DNA from: Cryptomeria japonica
Taxonomy: Eukaryota; Streptophyta; Pinopsida; Cupressales; Cupressaceae
DNA length: 64,000 nucleotides
Direction: 5' to 3'
NCBI RefSeq assembly: GCF_030272615.1
Contig: NC_081411.1
Coordinates: forward strand, 183,668,977-183,732,976
A model generated the notes under the pieces. That model had not been told where the DNA came from. It was given only the letters and a program-made list of their open reading frames with translations, and made no database searches. How positions within the stretch are numbered: the first letter of the stretch is position 1; every line of letters begins with the position of its first letter. This document shows, in pieces, positions 53,772-64,000 of this stretch. The translations under genes were made by a program, and so were the position numbers.

Positions 53772-56616
53772 ATGCCTGTTACTCGCTCTCAAAGAAACAA
53801 ACAAAGCGAGACACACGCTGAGTTTAGTATGAATCGAATATTGTCAAATCCTTTTGAAGTTCCACCCTTAGAAGAACCTGAAATTTCTGAAGCACTTCTT
53901 CAGGAATATCAAGAAAACCCTTCATTCCAAAAGCTTGTAGAAAAGCTCATGGAAAATGACAAAGAAAAATATCTTCTCATGCTTACAAGTAAAGGCGTTA
54001 AACTTCCTGTAGATTAAGACTCAAACATCTTTAAAACTAGATCTCGACAATATGCATATCAAGAACAACAAAGAGAAGAAGAAACCCGTAACTTTGAACA
54101 ACACATACCTGAGCAACACATTCCAGAACAACGCATACCTGAAATGTGTATACCTGAGCTAGAAACACCAGAGCAAAATATACCATTTACCACACCTTTT
54201 CAGCTAAGAACAAATACAAGAGAAGAACTTTTCCCTCGACAAGACCATATACCTTTGGCAGCCGGGTGAACTCACAAAGCTGGTTCCCACTTTTTGGTAC
54301 ATCCTGATTTTTGTTGAAATCATACATTTTTTGGAAAATATAATTATTTAAGCTTTAAGAGGTCCCATTTGAAGTAATTAATTGAAGAGAGTTAGATCAA
54401 AGGCTCTTAGATCAAAATTTCTTGGATAGAACCTCTCTACTTCTAAATCATACTTGCAATGGAGTCTCCTTTGCATCTATCAAATGCTGATAAAAAACCA
54501 ATTTTACATTAGCTTTTGAGGGGTCAAACGAATTCATTTAGAAGTTTTGTTTTCTTAAGGATTTAGTCCTTATTATAAGCTTTCCAAATAGTATAATTTT
54601 TAATATATTTAAGTTTATTAATATATTTTTATTTTATTTTTTATGAATGTAGGTTTTTCACCGAACATGAACTTCTTTGTTCAATGCATTGGGAAAAATA
54701 GAAAACTAATTCAAAAAAATTCTGAAAAATATCTATGCCCTAGGTATTGATGTCTTCTTTCTAACAAAAAAAATAAAACTTAATTTTGATATATATAGAG
54801 CAAGTTATGTGTTCAAACGTACACCTATATCTAAATTATAATTAGTCGGACTTCAAAACTTAATAAAATAAAAAATATTCAACATATCACTATCAAACCA
54901 ACTGCATGCCCTAGGTATTGATGTTACAAACCAAAATTTAAAAGAGATAAGTTTTTATCATTTATAGAAAAAAATTTATACATTTCGGGATGCACATCAC
55001 TCTTAAAAAATGTTGTTTCCTGTAAAAAACTACTTTTGAGGGATATGGAAAAATCAATAAAATTTTATTCAAAAAAATTTGAAAAAAATATATTTAGAAT
55101 CTACAAAAAGGATGTTACAAATCACTAGTTTACATCATCTTCAAATTCTTCACTATTTAAAAGATATAGGTGTCGGAAAGTGAAGGTTTTTTGCAAAATG
55201 TTCATCTAAGTGTCAAAGTTGGTCAAAAAGTGGGAACCAGTATTGTGAGTTCACCCAGCCCTTACTCAACAAATGCAAATGTTGCAAAGGCAAATATAGG
55301 ATATGCAACAAGGGACAACAGTGCGGTACTCTTTAAATGAAATCTGTCCTTATCCATTTGACAGAAGATTGAACATGGTGTCTTTTCCTCCAAACTCAGA
55401 CGTTCCCAAATTTGATAAATATGATGGAAAAAGTGATCCCCGAGATCATGTTCGAGAATTTTGCACATTAAGCCTTGAATTTGCTCATGATGACACCTAT
55501 TTGATAAGGTTATTCCCCAGAAGATTGGGAGGGCAAACCATGGAATGGTTATCCAAAATTATGCCACCTGTCAGATCATTTGATGAATTGGTTAACAAAT
55601 TCATAACCCAATATTCCTACAACATCCAACATGCCATAATCATGCTAGATGTTTGCAACACCAAACAAAAGAACAACGAAACATTCATGGTATTCCTTCA
55701 ACGCTGGCGACATATGGTATCCAGATATCCTCAAGATATTCTCGAGAAGGAGAAAATGGAAATGTTCATCGATAACTTGAATAGTGAAATGAGTTACAGA
55801 CTAAAACTTCAATGCATGCCATCTTTCGCTAAATTAATTGAGAATGGCATTCAAGTAGAAGAAGCATGTGTCAAAAAGGGAACACTCAAATTTTACAAGG
55901 AGGAAACAAACTCATCAAATTACAATAACCAGAACAACACCAACCTTGACAAATCTCAATTTTGGACTCGAAACAAAAATGAAAACAACAATGAATCATA
56001 TGATCCCAAATCTAAGCAACCAGTGCTCGCATTATCCGAAAATCCTCAAAACACGAAAAATCTTAAGAATGCTAATCCAAATGCTAACACATATGCACCT
56101 AACACCGATCAAGGACAGCTCAACACAAACAACACCAATGATACTCAAAGCAAAAACATGAATCCAGGACCTAGCAACAATTCACACAACAACACAAACA
56201 ATTTCCAAAAGCGTATCTTCACACCACTAGGGCAATCACTAGAATCAACATTCAGAGAACTTTTGGCACACAAGATTCTTTTCTTGCCTCCAATCAGCAA
56301 CTATGAACCTCAAATCAAACCACCTTGGTGGAATGATTCACACTATTGTGATTACCATCGTAACAAGGGTCATCAGACGAACGATTGCATGAGGTTAAAA
56401 CATGTGGTGCAAGATATGATTGATCGAGGTGACTTAACAATAGATGGTCTCAAAACAAATAGTGATCATGGAGCCTTTAAAAATCCTCTTCCAAATTACA
56501 AAGATGGAGCTTCAACCTTGAATGATACATGCGGAGCTCGTATCAACCATATCTACAACAACACCATAAATCACATATCAGTTGAAGATCATCAAGTAAA
56601 TATCATCACCATCTGA
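53772..56616 (+). pseudogene. gag: gag of E2, interrupted by a DNA transposon
   Basis: It starts MPVTRSQRNKQSETH after a TAA one base upstream. The N-terminal part has helical acidic sequence, a TAA at 54015-54017, and a run of IPEQ/IPE repeats (about 54108-54180). At 54263 a 993-bp transposon interrupts it; without the transposon and one AGCC copy the frame continues as PLAALTQQMQ. A TAG follows at 55297. The capsid domain then reads FDKYDGKSDPRDHVREFCTL, GGQTMEWLSKI and MFIDNLNSEMSYRL. An Asn-rich linker and a single cysteine/histidine unit (HYCDYHRNKGHQTNDCMRLK, about 56341-56400) follow. It ends at 56616. Confidence 0.9.
54264..55256. mobile_element. Non-autonomous TIR DNA transposon in the gag of E2
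   Basis: The ends are inverted repeats of about 33 bp with two mismatches: GGGTGAACTCACAA, a two-base difference, then CTGGTTCCCACTTTTTG. AGCC (54260-54263, 55257-55260) is duplicated, or CAGCC if the right end is one base shorter. There is no ORF, and the interior is AT-rich with ATGCCCTAGGTATTGATGT twice (about 54739 and 54907). The interrupted gag frame is restored by removing the element with one target copy. The superfamily is not clear from the ends. Confidence 0.9.
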
Positions 56617-59600
56617 GATAAGCATGATCATGAATCTGTCAATGTAACAACCCGAACTCAGAAATATGTCTTGAAAGGACATACTGTAGCTACAACTATC
56701 ACACCAAAAATCCAATATGACTTGGTTAACCAACTCCGTAAAACTCTAGCATAGATATGTATACTAGAATTGTTGAAACTATCACCAAAGCACAAAGACA
56801 TATCAGAACAAGCGCTATTGGAAACCAATGTACCTCAAAATTTGGATACGGACAGATTTCAAGCCATGGTCACCCATATGACTAGACCTCATAACCTTAC
56901 CTTCTCAGAACATGACGATGCTTCATTAATCCATCCACATAATACTCCTCTCCATATCAAAGTCATTGTTTGCAAACACCAAGTAAAAAGAGGCCTAATA
57001 GATGGAGGAGCCGGACTTAATATATGTACTTTAAAGCTTATCCGTGCATTAGGCTTCTCAAAAGAGTCTATTGATCCTTGAAAGAAGATTACCATAAAGG
57101 CATATGATGATGAGGAAAGATCCTTTAAAGGAACTGTGATATTACCTATTCAAATGGGACCAATACAAAAGGATACTGTATGTCAGGTCTTGGACATAGA
57201 CCTTACCTACAATATTTTATTAGGGCGACCCTGGATACATGAAATGCAAGTAGTACCTTCCACATATCACCAGTGTGTGAAATTTCCTTATAACGAACAA
57301 GAAGTATCTATATCTGCTGATCACAATCCATTTCAACATTGCAATGCAATGGGGGCAGCCCAAGACAGTTTGGTTCCTCATAATAGAGAAAAGCAGCGAT
57401 CTTCAACATCAAATCAACAAACAGCAAAATCCAACTCCTTATGGGGAGACTTCAAACAGAAAATGCAAATCAAAGACCAAGGTATGGGAGAATACTCTTT
57501 GGAGCCTTTATGTTTGGCCAAATTGCCAACATCACCTAGATCTCATGGATTGCCTACTACATCAACACATCTGGTCACTCAGCCCATCACCAAATTTGAT
57601 GGTACCTTCATCCAATTGAGCACTCTGGCACATGAATCAGAAGACAAAGATATTCTTAGCTGGTTATACAAAGATGAGAAAGTAGATAATAGAGCAGCCG
57701 CTCTGGACATTGTTCTACCTACACCTATATGGAAAAGGATACTTAATCATGCAACAAATGGGATATGACGGTAAGGGACCTATTGGGAAATGCAAGGAAG
57801 GAGTCACTGAACCTATAAATCTTCCTTCCCAACCCAATAGAAACAAAGCAGCATTGGGTCGTGAGCTCACCTTCCTATTAAAAAAGCCACCCCACCTAAC
57901 TACAAAACCTCAATGGAAAGTAAAGACGAAGTACAAAGAAGAGTCCTGGCAGGAAGCACTCTTTGAATCAGCAGAAACAATCCGCAAGGCACGGGAATGT
58001 CAGGATCAGAAGTTACATCAGGAAAAGCTTCTAAAACACAAAAGGGCCATATCTGCAACAGTAGCTCATATTCAGACACCAATATCTCAAGAACAAATAA
58101 AATCATCTCCAGATACTTTTGTTTCTCCCCGAAGAAGCACAGTCTATGAACAAATACAGAAAATAGAAGACGGATCTGACACAGAATCAACAAAAACTAT
58201 CAAAATGGTATCTATCGTCAAAGATTTGTTTTCACCATACAACATACTAGTTTACAACACTAATAGAATCTGGGATGATGCCTCAAAGACTGATTCCAAT
58301 GAATATGAATGGGGTACCTGCTCCAACGCTACTACAGATATCCCTAATGATACTGATTCTATATCTCTTTCTCAAGAAGAACATAGCACAAGAGATAGAC
58401 CTATTGAATTTGGACCGCAGAATATCTATGATGCCACGAAAAGCGAATAAAAACATTATGAACAAGTCTATGTAGAAGATAATACCATCGAAGACCTCAA
58501 CGAAATCCTGAACTTCTTTAAAACCAAGAACAATTATGATGAAAACTCCGTCCTAACACTCACAGTAGCCGCACTTGATCCACCTAATGATTCCTTACCG
58601 CTTGTCTTTCCTGACCTCATCGACTGGGATGAACCTGAAATCCATGATATACCAATTTTTCGAGATGATGAATCTATTATCCATTACCTATGTACCGTAA
58701 ATCCGGAAACAGGCTCTACCAGTGAATAAAGTAACGATGTCTGCAAACCAGGGAGTGCCAAGTCTCTCAGTCGCAAAAATGAACCAAATAAAGGATCTGA
58801 TGATGAAAACCAGTCAATGGCAGCTTTAGATCACAAAAAAGTAAAAATAAAGGATGCATCTGAGGGTGAAAACCTTTTTAAGGCACCTAACGATGGGAGA
58901 CTTGACACTCTTCCTGAGCACTTTCATGAGCGATCACCCATATTGATTGAGCCCACTCAATCAATCAACATTGGTACCATGGAAGCAGTAAGAAACCTAC
59001 ACCTTGCATAATCTCTGACAAAGGAAGAAAGATCAGCATTCATCATTTTCTTTAAAGAACAACAAATTAACTTTGCTTGGTCATATGCTGATATGCTTGG
59101 AGTGGATCCACACTTAATCATGCATCACTTGTCCATCTCTTCAGGAGTTAAACCAGTCAAGAAAAAGCTACGAAAGATGAATCCACAAGTGGCACTCATG
59201 GTCAAAACTGAACTAAAGAAATTATTAGACGTCAGATTCATCCGACCCATTGACTATGCAGAGTGGATTTCCAACATCGTTCCAGTATCAAAACCAGATG
59301 GTAGCATCAGAATATGCACTGACTTCAGAGACGTCAACAAAGCTTGTCCAAAGGATGACTTTCCTCTGCCCAGTATTGACATAATTGTAGATCTCACAGC
59401 AGGCCATGCAATGCTCTCACTAATGGACGGTTTCTCAAGCTATAATCAAATCAAAATAGCCCCAGAAGATCAAGATAAAATCGCATTCACCTGTCCTTAG
59501 GGAACGTACTATTGGAATGTTATGCATTTTGGCTTAAAGAATGCAAGAGCCACTTATCAAAGAGCAATGACCACAATATTCCATGACATGATGCATGCAT

Positions 59601-62221
59601 TTATGGAAGCCTATGTGGATGATTTACTCGCTAAATCCTTCACCAGAGCAGAACATCTCAACATCCTAACAAAGATCTTTGATCGATTGGAAAAATTTCA
59701 AGTCAGGCTCAACCCTAAGAAATGTGTCTTCGGGGTTACATCAGGCAAGTTACTAGGCTACATTGTCTTAGCTAAAGGTATTGAAGTAGATCCAACAAAG
59801 GTACAAGCCATTATGGACATGCCACCATCAAAGAATATTAGTCAACTCAGATCTCTACAAGGACGACTTCAATCAATCAAGCGATTCATCGCTCAGCTAG
59901 CAGATAAAAGTCTACCATTTAACCATTTACTACACAAAAATGTACCCTTCAAATGGGAGACCAAGTGTACAGAATCTTTTACCAAATCAAATAGTACCTG
60001 ATGAATCCACCAGTTCTGGTACCACCAATCGCAGGAAAGCCTCTTATATTATATATCTCAACAACAGATATATCGTTTGGGGCACTATTGGCACAAGAAG
60101 ATCCACAAGGGAAGGAACATGCCATATATTATATCAGTAGGACATTGAATGGCTATGAACTCAACTATACATTCATTGAAAAGGCTTGCCTAATAGTGAT
60201 TTTCGCATCTCAGAAGTTTCGACATTATATGCTAGCACACACCATCAAGCTAGTCGTGAAAATAGATCCTCTCAAATATCTACTCAGCAAGGCAACTCTT
60301 ACAGGCCGATTGGCTAAATGGGTCATGATTCTCAGTGAATTTGACATCCAATACACAAAAAGACTAGCCATCAAGGGACAGGCAATTGCAGATCAGTTGG
60401 CTGAAGCACCACTACCAGGAAAACACACCATGGAGATTGAATTTCCAGACAAGGACGTTCTTGCTCTTTCTATTAAACAATGGACCCTATACTTTGACGG
60501 ATCCTATACACAACATGGTTCAGGTGCTGGCATTCTATTCATCACTCCTGAAGGACACACTATATCAAGATCATATAGGCTTATGTTTCCATGCACAAAT
60601 AATGTGGCTGAATATGAGGCACTGGTTATAGGCATCAAAATGGCCATAGAATGGAAAATCACAGAGTTAAAAGTCTATGGAGACTCACAACTAGTAGTCC
60701 ATCAAATCAACAACAACTATCAGACAAAGGATGACAAGCTACTACCCTACAAGCGAATGGTGGATGACTTCAAACAGTATTTTGTGCACATCACCTTTGA
60801 ACAAATACGAAGATTGAAAAAACAAAGCAGCTGATGCAATGGCTACTATCGCTTCACTATTACAAATTCCAGAGCAACAGAGTCGTTACGAATTCCTGGT
60901 AGAGCAACTATTCTCCCCCGCCTATGACCACTCTGAATCCCAGGTTATCTATGCCTTGACTGGTTCAGATTCTCTGTTATATGGACCAATATACGACTAC
61001 CTCAAGCACAATATCTTACCAATTGACCAATCCCGTAACAAAAAATGTAACTTTATCCGACAAGCTTCCCGTTACACCCTTATCGCCGATACTTTGTATC
61101 GTCGAGGTCTCGATGGTACTCTTCTTCGTTGCCTTGATCGTAATGATTCCGATTCTGCTTTACACGAGCTTCACGAAGGTATTTGTGGCACACATTCAAG
61201 TGGTACTACTCTTGCTAAAAAGCTTCTAAGGATGGGATACTACTCGCCTACAATGGAGAAAGACTCATATCACTTCGCTAAGAAATGTCCTAAATGCCAG
61301 ATCCATGGTAATCTGATACATGCACCAACACAGGAACTGCAGCCATTTACAACATCCTGGCCCTTTTGTCAGTGGGGACTGGACTTAGTAGGCAAAATTC
61401 ATCCTTCATCTTCAAATGGACACAAGTTCATTATAATAGCAACAAAATACTTTACCAAATGGATAGAAGCAGTTCCCATGACCACAGTGACTGGGAAACA
61501 AATTGCCTCTTTTATCCTCAATTATCTGATTTGCATATATGGTATTCTAAGTTCAATCATCACAGATAATGGACGGCCTTTCAAGAATCAAGATGTCCAA
61601 GAACTATGTGAAAAATTCAAAATTCAGCATAGGTTCTCTACACCATACTACCCATAGGGAAATGGTCAAGCAGAAGCATCTAACAAAACAATACTGAAAA
61701 TAGTGAATGATGCAAGCAAAGATTGACACGTACAACTCAATCCAACACTTTGGGCATACAGAACCAGCATCCATACACCTATAGGAGCAACACCATACTC
61801 ATTGGTATATGGATCATAAGCCATTTTACCCCTGGAAGTAGAAATCCCATCTCTCAGAGTCTCTTTGAAAGGCTTAATTCCAGATGAAGAGTATCAAGTT
61901 AACCGACTGCAAGAACTTGAACTATTAGATGAAAGACATCAGCATGTTTATACTCATCTCAAAGCATATCAACAATGCATGTGCAAGAGCTACAATCACA
62001 AAGTCATCCCCCGCAACTTCAAGGTTGGTGACCTAGTCCTCAAAGAAAATCCAAGAAATCAACAAGATCGAGAAAAGAAAGGGAAATTTGAACCTAACTG
62101 GTTGGGTCCCTATGTTATCATATCAGTCTATGGATCAGGTGCCTATCAGCTAACGACTTCAGAAGGAGATGTGCTCGATGAACCAACTAACAACATCCAT
62201 CTAAAGAGGTACTACAATTAA
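56617..62221 (+). pseudogene. pol: Decayed Tat-type pol of E2
   Basis: In order: protease (LIDGGAGLNICT at about 56995; ILLGRPW at about 57213), G-patch (YLIMQQMGYDGKGPIGK at about 57735-57785), a long spacer, RT (IRPIDYAEWISNIVPVSKP; YVDDLLAKS at about 59612), degenerate RNase H (LILYISTTDISFGALLAQ, no canonical Asp), second RNase H (YFDGS, AEYEAL, YGDSQL, ADAM, all acidic residues present), integrase (HHCC, GLDLVG, TDNGRPF, GQAE) and a C-terminal domain with LGPYVI. Stops: 56752, 57079, 58448, 58727, 59009, 59498, 61655, 61724, 61817. The frame changes near 57730, 59990 and 60815, the last in an A run. The integrase end is present, unlike in E1. Confidence 0.93.
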
Positions 62222-63198
62222 GTAGCCTAGTGCACGACAAAAGCCAAAAATAAGCAAAAAAAATCAAAAAATCCAGAAAAAGCAAAAACATAAAGTACAA
62301 TAAAAATAAATGGTGAAAACCTAGTAAATAGGCGCTCTTGTGAAAGAATGGCTCCTCTATCTATCTCCTTACTATTTGTCCGTCCAAACACTATCGGCCA
62401 TTGCTTGACACTTAGCACATATCCATTCAGGACATACTTAGCGTAGTCACTATCCTGGTTTATCCATATATATCCTCTTACCACTAATCCACCATGGCTT
62501 GGAAATCACTGTACATATTCACATCAAGAGGCACACTCAGCTAGGGGCATTCAAATCGTCTCAAATATTGCAAACATTCAAGACATCAGGGCTATTTGCA
62601 AAACTCAAAAGCATGACATCCAACAAACCAAAAACTACGCTTCATTGCAAAAGAAAACAAAACAATTCACAAAAATACCAAGGATGGATGATTTTCTGAA
62701 GTACTGGATGTTGCATTATCACATAAAAATCTTAACTAGTTTTGCATTTTGAACTTTTTGACTTATTGGATTTTCTCCCGTTTCTCACTAAAATGCTTCA
62801 CAGCTAGAGATCATGGGGAAACTCCAATATTTTCTTAGTCTTCTGTCTGGGAGGCGATCACTTGTACTGTGTGAATACTTGCCTTGAGACGTGATACGTC
62901 AAATATCACTGAAGGCCTGATTCCACTTCACACATTCAAATGATCTAATCTTGTCTGTTTACGCAATACGCACTCAAGTTGTCCTAGTTCAATTATACCT
63001 TGACACTTGTGCTATCTTGCAAAATCAAATATCATATAAATTTTTCTCAGGTCATTATGGTTCAATTATACCATTATGCTTGTATAAATTTTTAACATAT
63101 CCTAAACAAATCAATGTTCAATGATGATATCTACAAAGAAAGCAAACAAATGGCTATATCTGATGGCAAATATAGAATGAGGATGCTACCAAAAAAAT
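62222..63198. other. Region between pol and the repeat arrays of E2, no gene seen
   Basis: About 1 kb of AT-rich non-coding sequence follows the integrase stop. It is not open in any long frame and shows no repeat. In this lineage it is the usual non-coding 3' region. Confidence 0.5.
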
Positions 63199-63440
63199 CG
63201 TTGCATATCATTTTACAATTAGTTGCATATCATTTTAACATCGTTGCATATCATTTTACAATTAGTTGCATATCATTTTAACATAGTTGCATATCATTTT
63301 AACATAGTTACATATCATTTAACATGTTTGCATATCATTTTAACATTAGTTGCATATCATTTAACATGTTTGCATATCATTTTACAATTAGTTTGCATAT
63401 CATTTTAACATCGTTGCATATCATTTTACATTTAATTGCA
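63199..63440. repeat. Minisatellite of TTGCATATCATTTTA units
   Basis: Twelve head-to-tail units of 20-22 bp. They alternate mainly between two spacer types, CAATTAG and ACATCG/ACATAG, with an ACATGT form in the middle. The alternation suggests growth by duplication of two-unit blocks. Confidence 0.92.
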
Positions 63441-63451
63441 TATCAAATCAT

Positions 63452-63535
63452 ACATCTCATTTTTAAGATACATCACACAGTATATCAAATCATACATCTC
63501 ATTTTCAAGATACATCACACAACATATAAAAGCAT
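63452..63535. repeat. Two-copy 43-bp repeat next to the minisatellite
   Basis: ATACATCTCATTTT(T/C)AAGATACATCACACA occurs twice in tandem, followed by decayed ATACATCCCACATC words. Confidence 0.85.
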
Positions 63536-63694
63536 ACATCCCACATCATACATTATATCATCTATTTAAGCATTGCATCATCATGAAGAAATAACCCACA
63601 TCACATGCATCCATATAAACACACCACATGATCAAAGAAAATGGTGCTGTATATATATATATATCTTAAAAATGATCCAAATGTACAAAATATG

Positions 63695-64000
63695 TCAAAC
63701 ACTGTGTCCAGTGCAAAGAATAACAATGATAAAAAATACAACAGAGACCAGACTATCCCTTGATGGAGATGGTCTCGCTCCAGATGCACCTGCCCCTGGA
63801 TCCCGAGGAGGGTCCTGTCTTAGTGGTCCTGTAACACCTCGGCTCTCCGACCGTGACCCAGTATCTCGAGATCGACTAGATCTCGACTGCGTAAAGCTCT
63901 GTACTCACCGGTCCCTGGGTACCACAGCCTCATAGTGCCGCCGATAGTACTCCGCCTCCTGAGCTCTTAATGCTAGCTCTCTCAGGGTGTCTCTCATAGG
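63695..64000 (-). pseudogene. C-terminus of an antisense PMD-type gene in E2, cut by the window
   Basis: On the minus strand the translation from 64000 reads MRDTLRELALRAQEAEYYRR, ending at RDR with TGA 63907-63905. One frame over it continues SRSSRSRDTGSRSESRG, then GPLRQDPPRDPGAGASGARP and PSPSRD. E1's PMD gene ends in the same way: a charged helix with RRDLVAAQTEATTYRAI, then RDRRSSSRSHSRSVSRY, GPPPRPDQEGASS and SPRDRR. Both lie 3' of integrase on the strand opposite pol. The PMD core itself would be right of 64000 and is not visible, so the identity rests on the tail similarity and position. Confidence 0.7.

Larger units (their letters stand above)
49358..64000 (+). mobile_element. Tat-type Ty3/gypsy element E2, right end beyond the window
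   Basis: The 5' LTR begins TGTAGACGTATAAA exactly where the copia RT frame of C stops; the adjoining CATTC (49353-49357) should be the left copy of the target duplication. Order: 5' LTR, primer site, 2.9-kb leader, gag with a DNA transposon inside, protease, G-patch, RT, RNase H, second RNase H, integrase, then a non-coding region and a convergent antisense gene. About a dozen stops and several frameshifts make it defective, clearly older than E1. Confidence 0.88.

Noticed and set aside
63199-63440. Regularly spaced repeats that could suggest a CRISPR array
   Set aside because: Units of 20-22 bp are nearly all repeat with no unique spacers, in a plant retroelement. It is a minisatellite.

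Overview
The window is plant nuclear DNA made almost entirely of nested LTR retrotransposons. I see no host gene, no rRNA or tRNA gene and no CRISPR array. The plant assignment rests on several element types: a Ty3/gypsy chromovirus with an initiator-Met primer site, Ty3/gypsy Tat-type elements carrying a second (archaeal-type) RNase H and a G-patch, Ty1/copia elements, and a plant mobile domain (PMD) gene. The long LTRs and deep nesting suggest a very large genome such as a gymnosperm; that is inference.

Left part (1-36237). A Ty1/copia-type element B (minus strand, 30773-36237) is interrupted by chromovirus A (plus strand, 1-30772; its 5' LTR is cut by the window start). A is itself interrupted three times: a copia-like fragment at about 3563-5566 near the gag start; a 4.95-kb insertion G (6185-11138, 5-bp duplication CCTAT) inside gag, carrying a long decayed unknown ORF on the minus strand; and the Tat-type element E1 (16491-28663, 5-bp duplication ATATT) inside A's 3' LTR. 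E1 is the youngest and best preserved element. Its two 1626-bp LTRs differ by roughly 2% by eye. Its 1725-codon pol is open but has no gag, and its integrase lacks the C-terminal part. Between pol and the 3' LTR it carries a gene on the opposite strand encoding a PMD protein, with at least one convincing intron.

Middle (36238-49357). This holds unassigned sequence, then the 5' end of a second Tat-like element F (LTR 38663-39781, primer site, a 1.09-kb tandem duplication in the leader, a broken gag). A copia-type solo LTR D and the 3' end of a copia element C (LTR 46653-47680; RNase H and reverse transcriptase at 48044-49352, minus strand) follow.

Right part (49358-64000). A third Tat-type element E2 (plus strand) is inserted in C's reverse transcriptase. 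It has a 5' LTR, a long leader with arrays of an AGCGCAT-like word, a gag interrupted by a 993-bp terminal-inverted-repeat DNA transposon, and a decayed PR/G-patch/RT/RNH/aRNH/INT region. Downstream of integrase, at the window edge and on the opposite strand, lies a gene fragment whose C-terminus resembles that of E1's PMD gene.

The main result is that two separate Tat-type elements carry a related antisense PMD-type gene in the same place. Two other insertions (B and G) also carry long non-retroviral ORFs.
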